51,151 nucleotides of DNA from NCBI GenBank assembly GCA_001970955.1, contig MPUH01000483.1, forward strand, positions 1 to 51,151, in the 5' to 3' direction. Shown here in pieces: positions 1-10,995 of the stretch (the stretch's first letter is position 1; each line of letters starts with the position of its first letter). The position numbers and the translations under genes are program-made. The notes under the pieces were generated by a model, which saw only the letters and a list, made by a program, of their open reading frames with translations, made no database searches and had not been told where the DNA came from. This DNA comes from Stentor coeruleus (taxonomy: Eukaryota; Ciliophora; Heterotrichea; Heterotrichida; Stentoridae).

Positions 1-228
1 AGCCTCTGCAACTTTATTCGAAATATTTAAATTGAATTATTTTAGTTAAATGTAACCTCAACATGACAAATTATATTATATTTTATTAACTTTAATTATT
101 TCTCTTAAAATTAAATTTTGCTAAGAAAGTTAATCAGTTTTAGAATAATTATTAACTGTTCTATACCTTAAAAATGAATTTTATTATGTGTATTAGCGTA
201 GATGAAAAATAATTACTAAAACTATTAT

Positions 229-1050
229 TTATGAGTTTTCTTCAGAGGAATTAGTTTCTTCTCCATTTTTTTCGTTATCAAAATCATACTCTGGGGCTTC
301 CCATTTCCAATTTTCGTCGTTCATTCTTTTCAATATATTTGGCATTAATGGCTTATCCGTTGTATCCCTATGCTTCTTTTCTATCAAGAACTCATTTTGC
401 AAGTTTCCAAACTTATTCTCAAGCAATAGCATTAAATCATCTTTCAGGTTTGTTGCATGAAGAGTTTTGGGTTTTAGGCTTGACTTTGAATCAGTAACAA
501 CTGAAAAACGAGCAGGCATTTTGCGATTTAAAGCCTTATTAGCTGCTGCTGTAAAATTCATTTTATTGTCTCCATTTTTTTCAATGCCATCAGAACTTTT
601 ATTTGAAAAATCGCTATTGTTAAAAGATCTATCCAATGAGCATCTTGGTGATAGTGAGCACCTTGAGCTTTTGATAACTAAACGCGAAGATCTTTTTTTT
701 TTTTCAGGTGGCAAAAGGTGAATATCCCTAGATGGATATGACATTTGGTCATCAAGACTTGATTTATCGATAAGCTTTATTGAAAGTCTTTTTTTAATGT
801 CAGATGTGCTTATAATTTTTTGATAAGTGCTTTTTATAAACTCGTTACTGTCTTTAGGGATTCGAGATACTAAAGTCTGTCTTTTTATTGCCGATTCTGC
901 TTCTAAAAAATTTGAGCCAATTCTAGGTAGCTCTTGTGAAATGATACTCGTCTCACATGGAAAAGATAATTTTTTATTGTTTAGATTCACAGAGAATCTA
1001 GATGATTTAGTAGCCGTTTGAGGCTTAAACACAAGTAATTCATCTGACAT
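229..1050 (-). CDS. Hypothetical Ser/Lys-rich protein, 273 aa
   Basis: A single open frame with an ATG start and a TAA stop. The protein is rich in Ser, Lys and Asn and looks largely disordered. A middle segment (about residues 105-160) carries several RxS/SxR patches such as KKKRSSR and SSRCSLSPRCS, which could be basophilic kinase sites (inference). The C-terminus is acidic and has Trp residues (ENWKWEAPEYDFDNE). I see no signal peptide, membrane segment or known domain and do not recognise the family. It is the first gene in the window and has no close neighbour: the next gene starts 3.1 kb away. Confidence that it is real rests on its length in a sequence where about 8% of random codons would be stops. 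Confidence 0.75.
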   Translation of the reverse strand: MSDELLVFKPQTATKSSRFSVNLNNKKLSFPCETSIISQELPRIGSNFLEAESAIKRQTLVSRIPKDSNEFIKSTYQKIISTSDIKKRLSIKLIDKSSLDDQMSYPSRDIHLLPPEKKKRSSRLVIKSSRCSLSPRCSLDRSFNNSDFSNKSSDGIEKNGDNKMNFTAAANKALNRKMPARFSVVTDSKSSLKPKTLHATNLKDDLMLLLENKFGNLQNEFLIEKKHRDTTDKPLMPNILKRMNDENWKWEAPEYDFDNEKNGEETNSSEENS

Positions 1051-3185
1051 AATTTATTAAGAGTTACATTTTAAGTATATCCATAATGATAAAATCCAAT
1101 ATTATTCGTAAAAGTTTATACCTAAAGCTTATTTATGAAATAAAACCACAGGTAAAGCTAAATATCATTTCAATTAATCTTTCTATGACTGAAATAAATA
1201 ATTCGTGGAATTTTTAATTTCAATAATCTAAAGAAGTCAAGATAAAGCTTCAGCCTACATGAAATTGAAGTTGCATTTATAAATTATAAAAGATCTGAAA
1301 GTTCTATTTCAATGCTTTGGTAAACTATTTATAAACTACCTTATAAATTTGCATTCTCAAATATTTTATATATGATTATAAAATTTTGATTGCATAAATG
1401 CATATTTTACTACCTAATTTCCGTGAATCATTGATTAATTAAAGTTTGCTGGATTGAAGTATTCTTTCTTTTAAAAAAACCTGAAAACGCTTGAATTTCA
1501 GTCTTTTTCAAAAAAAAGCAACAAATAATAGTTTTCTTTATCATTTCCTAGAGGGCCCTTTCATATTTAGCCCGAAAAATGGAGTAGAATATCACTAAAA
1601 ATATTTGCACCAGGTCTTCTATAAAGTTCCCTTGAAAAGCTAACTATCTTTGAACGAGTGAAAATAAGCACGAGATATGCAAAATATTTGCATAGAAAAA
1701 TTAGTTTGGGAATTTAATAAGAATTTAAGCTTTAATTAGAATCCAAAGTGTAAAAGGCTTTTTGCAGTAAATCTACCTTTAAAAATACTTTTTCTTTTAA
1801 TTTTACAAATAATTTATGATTTCTGAGGTCTTTCATATATATTGTATCTTAAGAACAAAGTATCCTTTTAATTTTCAAGGCAGGCTAATTCTTTTACAAT
1901 TCTTATAGAATTTACTTAAGATTCGTCCTAAATTTATGCAGATTAGTTTTATCCCTATAACTAATGCATTTAGTAAGTTAATATTCAACAGAAAGTTTAC
2001 TAATTCACTATTTCAATTTTTTTGAAGCTTTTTTAACAATCTGATTAGCCTTGCAAATTTTTATAGATAACATAAAATTATAAAAAATACTTTAAAAGCT
2101 AGAGACCACTTAGAATAGACCTAAAAGCTATTTAAGTTTCATTAGAGCACTTTGAAAATAAAAAAAAATTAAAAAGATATGCATTGCATTCTAAAAATGT
2201 AACTTGTAATTACATTAAGATTATACATCTTGACATCTAAATTTGCGTATGTATCTAAATAACTATATAATTAATTATCTTTTAAATAATTACAATAAAC
2301 CAAAAGTTATTTCTTGCTAATTTTAAATTTTTGAAGTATTATTAGTATAGCATTAGCGAAAAAACACCTAAGTAGTTCATGCTTTTAAAATTTCTTAAAA
2401 TATATTTTCTATTTTGAATTCTTTTGATTCTTAATTTTCAATGCTATAAAATCAAGTTTATTCTATTTATTTTTTCTTATCTTATTTTTAAGAAAATAAC
2501 GAAATGAGAATTTTTTGAATATTAATTATATCAAAAGTATGATGAATCATCTAACACATATACTATTATATAAACATTTATACTTCTATATGAATTAAAA
2601 CTTTGAGTGCATTCAAAATAATTTGTAATATTTCTATAAAATAATGCATAGCATACATTAATGCTTATCCAAACATATGAAAATATTCAGCTATTGGATT
2701 TTCAAAGTGATAAGAATAATATATAAATTTATAAAAACTTATAAAGCATTAAAAGTTAAGGCTCCACAAATTACTTTTCTCTTAGTTCTAATGCTTTCAA
2801 ATAAAACTCCAGCCTAAAGTAACCAAAATGAACTACTTTTTTTCTTACAATCAGCATTATTTCTTCCTTATTCCTGCCTACATCATATCTTATGCATCTT
2901 TTCATAGTTGTATTCTATCAAATCTTAAATTATTTCACCAAAGCAGAATGATTGGGAATGCTAGCTTTTTAATCATAAACTCACTTATTAGCAATAATCT
3001 TAAATGAATTTGGCGCGGTATATTTTTTAGAGAGACCTTAGCTTTTTTTATTTTTATTCATCTACTATTAGAAGTGTTAATGCTTTCCAATTCTGAATCA
3101 CAGAATCAGAGGGCCTTTAATATGAAGCTGATAGTTGATTTTTTTAGTTTTAATAGTAAAAAGTGTTCAGTTTAAATTGTTAGAT

Positions 3186-3223
3186 ATTTTGACTTTTTTT
3201 TCACTGCCCAAAAAAGTCAAAAT
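3186..3223. repeat. Short perfect inverted repeat
   Basis: Arms ATTTTGACTTTTTT (3186-3199) and AAAAAAGTCAAAAT (3210-3223) are exact complements of 14 nt around a 10-nt loop. The word TTTTTTGACTTTTG recurs just downstream (about 3261-3275). The arms are A/T-dominated, so this may be chance; function unknown. Confidence 0.4.
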
Positions 3224-3644
3224 CTGATTTTTCATGATTTAAGTTTTTAGAGCGTTTTAGTTTTTTGACTTTTGTATATATATTAATAATTTAAATATTC
3301 AATGCTATTTCTTGAAAACGTGATAAGATAATTTGGGTCTGAGACTACCTCAAAATGCCTTTGTTTTCTAAAATCCTACTTAATGAAGTTTTTTCTCTGT
3401 AATTGGGTGAAGTTAGTGTTAAACTTGTCATGCTGCTAAGACCTTAAATGATTTTTCATAAGAGAATAATGTAAACTACTTTCCATTAAATTATTTTAAT
3501 AGGTAAGAAAGATATACACATTTGAAATTATGGAAAATTAAGGTTAATATGATTAAAAGATAAATTGAGCATATTGGGAAAAGAAGTTAAGTACTGATGG
3601 AAAAATTAAAGAAAAATAGAAGGAGAAATAATAATTGCATATAA

Positions 3645-3785
3645 ATGGAAGTTAGGCATAAATTTATATTGGATATAAATATTTTAGGCTGGTATAGAAT
3701 GATAGAGATTTCTCATAATGATGAAACCTTCGAGGATATCATTCATAAATTTTTGGATAAATTAACTTTATTATATCATAAGTAA
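3645..3785 (+). CDS. Possible small ORF, 46 aa
   Basis: ATG at 3645, TAA at 3783. The translation has mixed polar and hydrophobic composition (MEVRHKFILDINILGWYRM...) rather than the Lys/Asn/Ile-only look of random AT-rich DNA. A TAA lies directly before the ATG. It could be a small gene, the last exon of a decayed gene, or chance. Not recognised. Confidence 0.2.
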   Translation: MEVRHKFILDINILGWYRMIEISHNDETFEDIIHKFLDKLTLLYHK

Positions 3786-4164
3786 TTTGTAGTTTTTTTT
3801 TATGTTGATTAGGCTATGATTGATTATATATAATAGAATTTGTATGGGGTTAAAATTCATAATTAGCAATAAACTTATTTTTTCTCAAAAAAATTGTGCA
3901 TTATTATCAAAACTAGCTAAAATATAGTTTTTGCATGGTTTTTTAAACTTTTACAAGAGAAAAAATAATAAAAGATCAGGAAAAGCGCAGTGATTAAAAT
4001 TATATTGAAAGAATTCATATCAACAATACTATCATAAGCATTTTAGATTTTATTAAAATAAGTTAATTCGAGTTTTTATATTTTGCAAATAATTAGATTT
4101 GGTCAAATGCTAGTAAATATCTAATTTCTACAAAGCTTTTAATAAATTATTATCCAACCCCTAT

Positions 4165-4683
4165 CTAATTACTAATATATCTGCTTAATACATTCTCAGC
4201 TTCTCCTTCAAGGTCTTTCAATTCATTTATCTCCTCATCAGCATTAAAGCTTATACTAAACCTAAAAGGTTTTCTCGGTTTTTCCTGTCCAAAATCTGAT
4301 GTTTCCATAGGCACCGAAATGAAAAAGCTCCTCTCTTCAATTTTATTAATTGACTCTTCAGCAGATTTTTTTTCTGATATTGAAGCTAAAAATTTATTTC
4401 CTGTATTCTGATCATCTGCCTTTTCTATTTGCAATTCAGAGCTATGTGGAAGAGTCACTACATAACTTTGTCTACGGGATGATTTCATATCTTTTATATC
4501 AAAATTTAACTTAGGACGTTCTTTGTAAACTGGCTTTGGATTGGCTCCATGGGATTTTAAAAACGCATTAAAATTGTTAGCAACTTTATCATTAAGCCCA
4601 TTAATATCATCTGGATATGGTTTAAGTGCGATTTTCTTTTCATCTAGCATATGGCTTTTATTGTTTACAGACCCACAACCCAT
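4165..4683 (-). CDS. Probable N-myristoylated small protein, 172 aa
   Basis: ATG start, TAG stop. The N-terminus MGCGSVNNKS fits an N-myristoylation signal (Gly2, Ser5) with a neighbouring Cys3 for palmitoylation, so I infer attachment to membranes or the ciliary membrane. The remainder is hydrophilic, with Ser/Arg patches (KSSRRQSYV) and a more conserved-looking C-terminal stretch, RKPFRFSISFNADEEINELK. There are no membrane segments. It sits 45 nt downstream of the B-box/NYN/LOTUS gene on the same strand; each probably has its own promoter. The family is not recognised; MGC-start short proteins are common in ciliates. Confidence 0.75.
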   Translation of the reverse strand: MGCGSVNNKSHMLDEKKIALKPYPDDINGLNDKVANNFNAFLKSHGANPKPVYKERPKLNFDIKDMKSSRRQSYVVTLPHSSELQIEKADDQNTGNKFLASISEKKSAEESINKIEERSFFISVPMETSDFGQEKPRKPFRFSISFNADEEINELKDLEGEAENVLSRYISN

Positions 4684-4728
4684 GAGGTGTAAGATTATTT
4701 AAATATCATATCCATTATAAATCTATGC

Positions 4729-6600
4729 TTAATAAGAGCCATATGGGCTCATTACCTGTAGACTTCGTGAACTTGTAGCAAGTGAAGGGTTTTGTCTGGG
4801 ATTGTTCTTTGGTTTCTGAAGCACAGCATATTGATGTTTATTAGCTTTTTTAACAATTTGTACTCCAGGAATACTAACAACTAAGTCCTTGAGTTTAGCA
4901 AAGCCTAATTCCTGCAAGTCCAATGTGAATTCCATGGACTTATTAAGTATTCCAGGTAGCTGCGCCAAAGATACCCCTTCTTTAAAATCAACTAAAATGT
5001 TTTCTAAAGACTTTTGAACAGTTGCCAGTTTAGCCTTAGCTAGATTTTCTTCAGGCACCTTAAGACACGACGTCCAAACAAGTAGGTTTTTTTGGTATCT
5101 AAGTAAATCCTCGTCTATAGCTAACTGGACTATATAATTTAGTTTTCCCACACTGCATTCTTTAAGAATGTCGCTAGCAAAGGATTTCAAGAATTGTGCA
5201 CATCCATAACGACCTCCAGGTATAGCCTTGGCTTCAAAGTTTTCTTCATAAAAGTACTGGGAAAAGAAATTCATGAATTCTTTCCAAATTTCTGTTTCTT
5301 GGATTCTAAGAATATCTCCAGCTTTTAAGTATTTATCATATGCAAGCCATTTTGTATTTAGAGGATATATTAAAAAAGTTTCGTTGTTGAATATCAGGTC
5401 TTTGTATTTTTTAAGTCTGAAACCTTGGATTGGTGTCTCGTATAGGCTGTTGGAGAAAAGTGAGAATTTGGATGATGATGTGTAAAGGACTTCAGGGTTT
5501 TTTTGGGATTTTATACAGAGGTCAAGGAGTTCTTTCCATTCTTCTAAAGATAGTTTGTAGTCGAAAGCTTCTTTGACGCGGGCTTGGATTGCTCGTTCTG
5601 TAGGAAGCATTTCGTCTAGCTTTAAGGAAAGAATGACCCATGAAAGGACTTCAATTGTCATTGATGAAATGTAGAGACTTATTGTTTTTTGTGTTAGGAG
5701 TGATGTGTATTTTCTTTCAAGTATTGTAATTAATTTGTGTTCAGCCAAATAATCTAATATTTCTTGTGTTGTTTGTAAATCGATTTTTAATGTTTCAGAA
5801 ACTAATTTCTCAAACTCATTTACAACATGTACTAATTGGCCTTTTCCCGCCATATTTTTCAGGTGCCCGATAATCCACTGACATTGTGCTTCTATTTTGT
5901 CCTGATCAGCAGCAGTTATCACTAACTTACTAGCCTCAGCAAATTTTTGCACTTTATCATCATAAACAATATCCCCAACATCAACTTCAACAATATTCTT
6001 TATGTCAAAAGCACATTTGATTTTATCTAACTTTCCACTGGTAATTATCTGCATAATATAAGGTTTGTACATCTGTACATTAGGACTAACAATGATAAAG
6101 TGCCCATAATAGTGATATAACAACGAAATATCAATAAAAATCATTCTCAAATCAGCTTCATCTTCGACCAGCAAAAATTCAATTTCTGCACAATCCTCAA
6201 TATTTTTCTCTGATCCAATGCTCTTTCCAAAGATTTTCATCTTTTTCAGGCCTGGATACACTTTCTGGAGCTTCTCAAAAGTTAGTTTTATTTCCTCATT
6301 GCCTGGAGAATTTTTACCGATATCCCAATAGACAACGGTTGAGTATATGAATGAGAGAGAAATCAGGTCATGATCAGGATGAACCAAGCTGCAACATTCA
6401 CAAATGGTTACTTTGCATGTGTCACATAATTTTTTTGAAACTCTCCGGCAGTTTTTGCATAAGATTGCCCGAAAATGGTGTCGTCTTTTACCATTTCTAT
6501 GAATTGCCTTGTCGCAAATATCACACATTGCTTCTTGACATATCTCGCAATAAAATTCTGCGTTTATTTGTTCGCATTCTTCACACTTATAGGCCTCCAT
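4729..6600 (-). CDS. B-box / NYN-like / LOTUS domain protein, 623 aa
   Basis: The N-terminus (about 1-80) has paired Cys/His zinc fingers of B-box type (CEECEQ..CEICQ..CDICDKAIH, then CKNCRR..CDTCKVTICECC). Residues about 90-230 resemble a NYN/PIN-like ribonuclease fold: the opening strand VYWDIGKN and a later EADLRMIFIDIS fit, but the usual SGDSDF segment reads VSPNVQMY, so one catalytic acidic patch appears lost. Residues about 530-600 (LENILVDFKEGVSLAQLPGI then ELGFAKLKDLVVSIPGVQIV) match the OST-HTH/LOTUS domain. NYN plus LOTUS is the architecture of MARF1-type RNA regulators; the B-box addition is unusual. I infer a cytoplasmic RNA-binding or RNA-silencing role. ATG start, TAA stop, no introns seen. 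Confidence 0.75.
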   Translation of the reverse strand: MEAYKCEECEQINAEFYCEICQEAMCDICDKAIHRNGKRRHHFRAILCKNCRRVSKKLCDTCKVTICECCSLVHPDHDLISLSFIYSTVVYWDIGKNSPGNEEIKLTFEKLQKVYPGLKKMKIFGKSIGSEKNIEDCAEIEFLLVEDEADLRMIFIDISLLYHYYGHFIIVSPNVQMYKPYIMQIITSGKLDKIKCAFDIKNIVEVDVGDIVYDDKVQKFAEASKLVITAADQDKIEAQCQWIIGHLKNMAGKGQLVHVVNEFEKLVSETLKIDLQTTQEILDYLAEHKLITILERKYTSLLTQKTISLYISSMTIEVLSWVILSLKLDEMLPTERAIQARVKEAFDYKLSLEEWKELLDLCIKSQKNPEVLYTSSSKFSLFSNSLYETPIQGFRLKKYKDLIFNNETFLIYPLNTKWLAYDKYLKAGDILRIQETEIWKEFMNFFSQYFYEENFEAKAIPGGRYGCAQFLKSFASDILKECSVGKLNYIVQLAIDEDLLRYQKNLLVWTSCLKVPEENLAKAKLATVQKSLENILVDFKEGVSLAQLPGILNKSMEFTLDLQELGFAKLKDLVVSIPGVQIVKKANKHQYAVLQKPKNNPRQNPSLATSSRSLQVMSPYGSY

Positions 6601-8192
6601 ATATTCAAATTATAATTTAAGATTCTGGTGTTTGCTATCTAAAATGTCATATTATTATTCTCCTAGCCTTTTAATCTTTAACGCTGTTATGTAACTAATG
6701 ATTTATTATGCTTAAACAGTATTCCCAGCTGAAATAATTATCTAGCTTGATAACTTCAAGTTGAAAATTGCTTTTCTAAGGACAGGAATAATAATTCAAA
6801 TCAGAAGATAATAAAGATTCAATCAAAACTAAAAAGACAATTTTATAAACATTATTCTATTTTGTGACTTATCAGGAAGCCCAAGACTAAAAGGGCTATT
6901 GACAAAGACAATTCCATAAATTTTATATAAGTTTCTTAAATTCAACTTAATAAATATATATATTACTAGATTGCCAGGTTCAAGCTTAGTACTTTTTATA
7001 ACACTAATTATTCCTTTCAAAAAAAAAGAGTCCTAAGCTTTTAGCATGCCATATTAAACAATATTTTTATCCATTTTTTGCTTACTACTTCTAATGTAAT
7101 ATAGTTAATCAGAAAGGTCTTTATAAATTTTGTCTAGACTATAATGCCTTTTCCTTATATTTTAAGTAAATTCTTTATCTTTGATGTTTCAAGTTGTGCA
7201 ATAACAAATTTATATACAAGGCTTATCAATTAAAATCAAGGCAATATAATTTTAAAGGATTTTATTTAAGAATACCTTGCAAACTAGATTTATCTTAAAG
7301 CTTTGAATTGATTGTTTTGTGATTACATAGCATTTTAGTTAAATAATTAGATTTTTTTTCTTTTATACTTTTAAGCTCGATAATTAATTTTTGTTTATGC
7401 CAATAAAAAGACTTTTTATAACTAAGAATGTGAATTTTTGCTGATTCAAATCTTAATAGCATTTCGTAATAAATACTCTATTGGCACTGTGATTGGATTA
7501 TTATAAAAAATCATGAAGTAAGTATGTTTAATGATTTTATATGTGGCATAAGAGCTTTAGTTATATAGCATACTTATATGCTATTTAGGGAAGTAATTTT
7601 TATGCTAAGGTTTGTCATATTGCAAAACTAAAAATTAATAAAATCTTCAGCGAGCCATATTGAAAGTTTTGACCTCAAGAAGAATTTGCTTACGTGCTAA
7701 TAATATAATCAGGTATTTATTTTGTGTAAATCCCAAGTACAATTTTTATAATTTGCATTACTTACATTTATTTGAGTTTCTTCCTTTTTATCTTAATATT
7801 TTGTAAATCCTTGTAAGATTTAGACAACTTGAAATTAAAGGCAGAATAACAAATTCCTTGATAAAATAGAAGGTGGGATCTAGAGCAGTGCTGGCAGAAA
7901 TCAAGGTAAACGAATGCCTAAAATATAATAAATAACAAAATCCAATTTTATCTAAATTTTTATTCTAAAACAAATTTCTTACCTTAAAAAATAGCAAAAT
8001 CGAATCATATCAAAATCATTATTTACTAAACTATTTTCTATATTCTCAATCATAACATAAATTTAAAACCTCAATTGCACATCAAATCTTCCATACTCAT
8101 AATTTCTGCCAACATCCCATTTTTCCATCACTTTCACATCAAGCTTTTCATCATTTCTTGATTAAAAATATGTAAATAATTTCCTAACTTGC
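6601..8192. other. Intergenic, 1.6 kb
   Basis: Lies between the 5' ends of the divergent B-box/NYN/LOTUS gene and MOK, so it should hold both promoters. AT-rich; a 63-codon frame on the minus strand (6829-7020) is low-complexity and not credible. No RNA gene or repeat recognised. Confidence 0.5.
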
Positions 8193-9329
8193 ATGCATAG
8201 TAAGTCGTAACTAGAGTACCATTTAATATCAAAGAAAGGTGAAGGCACCTTCAGTGAAGTTCTCAAAGCTCAAAGTATAAACACAGGGAATTTTGTAGCA
8301 ATCAAGTGCATGAAAGCTACTTTTTCTAGTCTTGAACAAGTCAACAATCTTAGAGAAATTCAAGCATTAAGAAGACTATCCCCACATGACAATATCATTA
8401 AATTATTAGAAGTTCTTTTGTAAGGGATATTCAGCGACGAACCTTCTGGAAGGTTAGCATTAGTTTTTGAGTTGATGGATAAGAATCTTTATGAGTGGAC
8501 TAGAGGAAGAAGAGTTCCACCACATGAATCTGAAGTTAAAGATTATATAAAATTGTTACTAATAGGCATTGATCATATGCATAGAAACGGAATTTTTCAC
8601 AGAGATATCAAGCCTGAAAATGTTCTTATAAATGAAGAGACTTTAAAAATAGCAGATTTTGGATCGTGCAAAGGTATGTATTCAAAACAACCTTATACAG
8701 AATATATCTCAACTCGGTGGTATAGGTCTCCAGAATGCTTGCTTACGGATGGGTATTATACTTTTAAAATGGACACCTGGGGTGTTGGCTGCGTTTTTTT
8801 CGAAATTTTAGCACTTTTCCCTTTGTTCCCTGGGAAAAACGAGCTTGACCAGATACAGAAAATACATGCAATACTTGGAACCCCTTCAGAAGCTTTGCAA
8901 AAAGAGTTTCAGGGTAAAGCTACACATATGGAAATTAACTTCCCTACTAAACTAGGTACCGGATTTGAAAAGCTCATTGCTCATGCATCACCCTTAGCAA
9001 AAGATCTTATTGGAAAACTTCTTAAATACAATGAACATGAGCGTTACTCTACTCAGCAAGCTTTGAGCCATCCTTATTTCAACAAGCCTGAATTTGGAAC
9101 AATAAAACTTTTACCAGGGCTTCGATCTACAAGAAATGCAAGCAAAAAGTCAGTAGTTTTTCCACCAGTACGAAGAAAAATCCTTCCAATACCAAAGAAA
9201 CTTGATGGAAAAAAAAAATTTTACTCGAAAAAATCCCTTTCATATGACGCAAAAGAAAAGGCCCAGAAAAAACCTGCTCCATGGATGTCTCCAAATACAA
9301 AAAAATATTTTTTCAAATCTTTTTACTGA
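8193..9329 (+). CDS. MOK: MOK-type protein kinase (MAK/MOK/RCK family), 368 aa
   Basis: Three exons: 8193-8199 (only 7 nt), 8215-8419 and 8435-9329, separated by 15-nt introns. The spliced N-terminus MHKYHLISKKGEGTFSEV aligns residue for residue with animal MOK, which supports the tiny first exon. Kinase landmarks: glycine loop GEGTFSEV, AIKCMK lysine, HRDIKPEN, DFG (ADFGSCK) and the MOK-typical activation loop with a TEY motif, PYTEYISTRWYRSPECLLTD. The TEY motif suggests control by activation-loop phosphorylation, as in this family. The C-terminal tail is short, basic and Ser/Lys-rich. MAK/MOK/ICK kinases regulate cilium length in other organisms; that role here is inference. The frame ends TAC TGA TAA, the only TGA stop I found. 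Confidence 0.95.
8200..8214 (+). other. 15-nt intron 1 of MOK
   Basis: GTAAGTCGTAACTAG. It contains an in-frame TAA/TAG; removal joins ATG CAT A to AG TAC CAT and restores the conserved N-terminus. Confidence 0.9.
8420..8434 (+). other. 15-nt intron 2 of MOK
   Basis: GTAAGGGATATTCAG. Removal joins the kinase hinge region (EVLF|DEPSGRLALVFELMD), which matches MOK homologues without a gap. Confidence 0.92.
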
Positions 9330-9528
9330 TAATATATATAAACTATTTAATAATGCTTTCAATTGTAATACTATTTTGAGTATACTATAATTAGATTCAT
9401 ATAAATGATTTTTTCACAGAAAATCATTTAACGGAATATAAATAGATTTGATACATAAGTAGAATTGTATATAAGTGGACTATAGTAAGACTATTGATGT
9501 TTAATAGATACTTATTTAGCATTATTCT

Positions 9529-10950
9529 TTATCGCCAATCTGGTTTTTTAGGTTTTACACTTGCAGCAAGTTCTGCTTTAATCATTGCCATATTCCTAGC
9601 TATTTGCTTAACATATGATGGTGCATCAATAACAATAGGTGCATAAGTGCATTCAGAAAGTTCTTGTCTTATTTTATCTTCTTTAGCAATCTGTGTTTCA
9701 ATTTCCTTTTTTTTTTGTTGCGATTTAATCCTTTCAATATAAGTAGAAGGATCATCCAAAATCTGTAATTTCGACTTAACACTCGCATAGCTTTTGCTCT
9801 GGAAAGTGCTAGGATTAACAACTTCTCTAATCTTTTCCTCCTGCATTTCCTTCAAATACTCGATTTTTTCATTTTTTTTCTTTGAATCTCCATAAGACAT
9901 TTCTGCCACACTCCTATTTCTCCTCATCTTAGCCAAATTTGTAATTTTTGGATGAAAAGATGGAGCATCAGGGTCTTGTTTTGGCGTAGATTTTCTTAGA
10001 ATCATCTCATCGTTTCTTTCAAAAAAGTCTTTCGTTACAATTTTTCTCGACCTTTCATTTATCTGTGGTTTCGCTAAAACTGGCTGTTGAAGAAGCTCCT
10101 TTTTTTCATGTTTCATGAGCTCATATAATGCTTGTCTTTCGAAAAATGGCCGCGTGGAAAACGAACAGCATGGATATTCTGGATATGGACTTATAGGTTT
10201 ATTAGAGTACTCAGTCATTTCAGACTCTTCTGGTTCTGGCTGATAAGCTTCACGAGGCTTAGATAATCTTTCGAAAGGATCTTGTTTTAAATACTCATTT
10301 GCTGAGAGCATATTTCTTGAAGGCCCTTTTATTTTAGGAACAAAAGCAGGCTCTTCGTATCTGGCTTTACGTTTTGGAGTACTTGTTAAGTATTTAGACC
10401 CGGAAATACAAGAGTTTTTATTGATTTCAGGCTGAAAAGTGCAGTGTTTCATTTCTTCTTCGAGTTTTTTCCGTTCTTGTTCTTCTTTTATTTTTTGCAG
10501 CCTTGCATTTTCTTTAGCTTTCGCTAAGCGCTCAAGGGTTTCTTGTGTGAATTTAGCTCCTGGTTCATTGGTTTGTGGGTGAAAAGTGCATTCTTTTACT
10601 TCGATTTTTAGCTTTTGATCACGGAGAATTTCTTGATTAATATTCTTTTTCAAATCCCACTGAACTTGACGATCTATGAAGCAATCTGGAGTAAAAGCTG
10701 AAAAAGAAGGCTCAAAAAGTGGAGCAGGTCGAGGAAGAAAATCTTCGAATTCGTTTGCATTGAATTCTAGTTCAGTTCCACTTTCGAATGCATTTTTTTC
10801 AAATCTGTTCTGAGGCGGCTCTAAATTCTCAGTAGCTTTAGTAATTTCTGATTTTGTTGGGAAAGAGGAAGCATATATTCTTTCAAGCATTTGTTCCTTA
10901 CTAATTGATCCTTCCTTCAACAACTCCACAAGTTCTGAAATACTTGACAT
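9529..10950 (-). CDS. CTFxP-repeat coiled-coil protein, 473 aa
   Basis: ATG start, TAA stop, one open frame. The protein contains several spaced copies of a short motif with Thr-Phe, Pro and often Asn-Glu: CTFHPQTNEPGAKF, CTFQPEINKNS, SFHPKITNLAK, CTYAPIVIDAPSY and related versions (AFVPKIKGPSR, STFQSKSYA). Between them lie charged helical segments (ERLAKAKENARLQKIKEEQE; KKKNEKIEYLKEMQEEKIRE) likely to form coiled coils. I know such motifs from ciliate and flagellate proteins of unknown function, often cytoskeletal; a microtubule or axonemal link is inference. No membrane segment. It lies 45 nt upstream of the stop of the next minus-strand gene. Confidence 0.8.
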   Translation of the reverse strand: MSSISELVELLKEGSISKEQMLERIYASSFPTKSEITKATENLEPPQNRFEKNAFESGTELEFNANEFEDFLPRPAPLFEPSFSAFTPDCFIDRQVQWDLKKNINQEILRDQKLKIEVKECTFHPQTNEPGAKFTQETLERLAKAKENARLQKIKEEQERKKLEEEMKHCTFQPEINKNSCISGSKYLTSTPKRKARYEEPAFVPKIKGPSRNMLSANEYLKQDPFERLSKPREAYQPEPEESEMTEYSNKPISPYPEYPCCSFSTRPFFERQALYELMKHEKKELLQQPVLAKPQINERSRKIVTKDFFERNDEMILRKSTPKQDPDAPSFHPKITNLAKMRRNRSVAEMSYGDSKKKNEKIEYLKEMQEEKIREVVNPSTFQSKSYASVKSKLQILDDPSTYIERIKSQQKKKEIETQIAKEDKIRQELSECTYAPIVIDAPSYVKQIARNMAMIKAELAASVKPKKPDWR

Positions 10951-10995
10951 TTACTATATAATATATAAATCCTATTTACTAAACCGCAAATTAGC

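Larger units (their letters stand above)
1051..4164. other. Gene-poor stretch, 3.1 kb
   Basis: Very AT-rich, with frequent stops in all frames and no recognisable gene, tRNA or rRNA. It holds a perfect short hairpin at 3186-3223 and a small ATG-started frame of 46 codons at 3645-3785 on the plus strand, both listed separately. Nothing else stands out. Confidence 0.6.

Noticed and set aside
5273..5485. Plus-strand ORF inside the B-box/NYN/LOTUS gene
   Set aside because: Antisense shadow of a domain-supported gene, as are the other frames overlapping confirmed genes (for example 467-1021, 16741-17184, 23126-23686, 31828-32088, 42342-42785).
6829..7020. 63-codon minus-strand ORF
   Set aside because: Low-complexity Ile/Lys/Asn composition in AT-rich spacer; no neighbour logic or domain.
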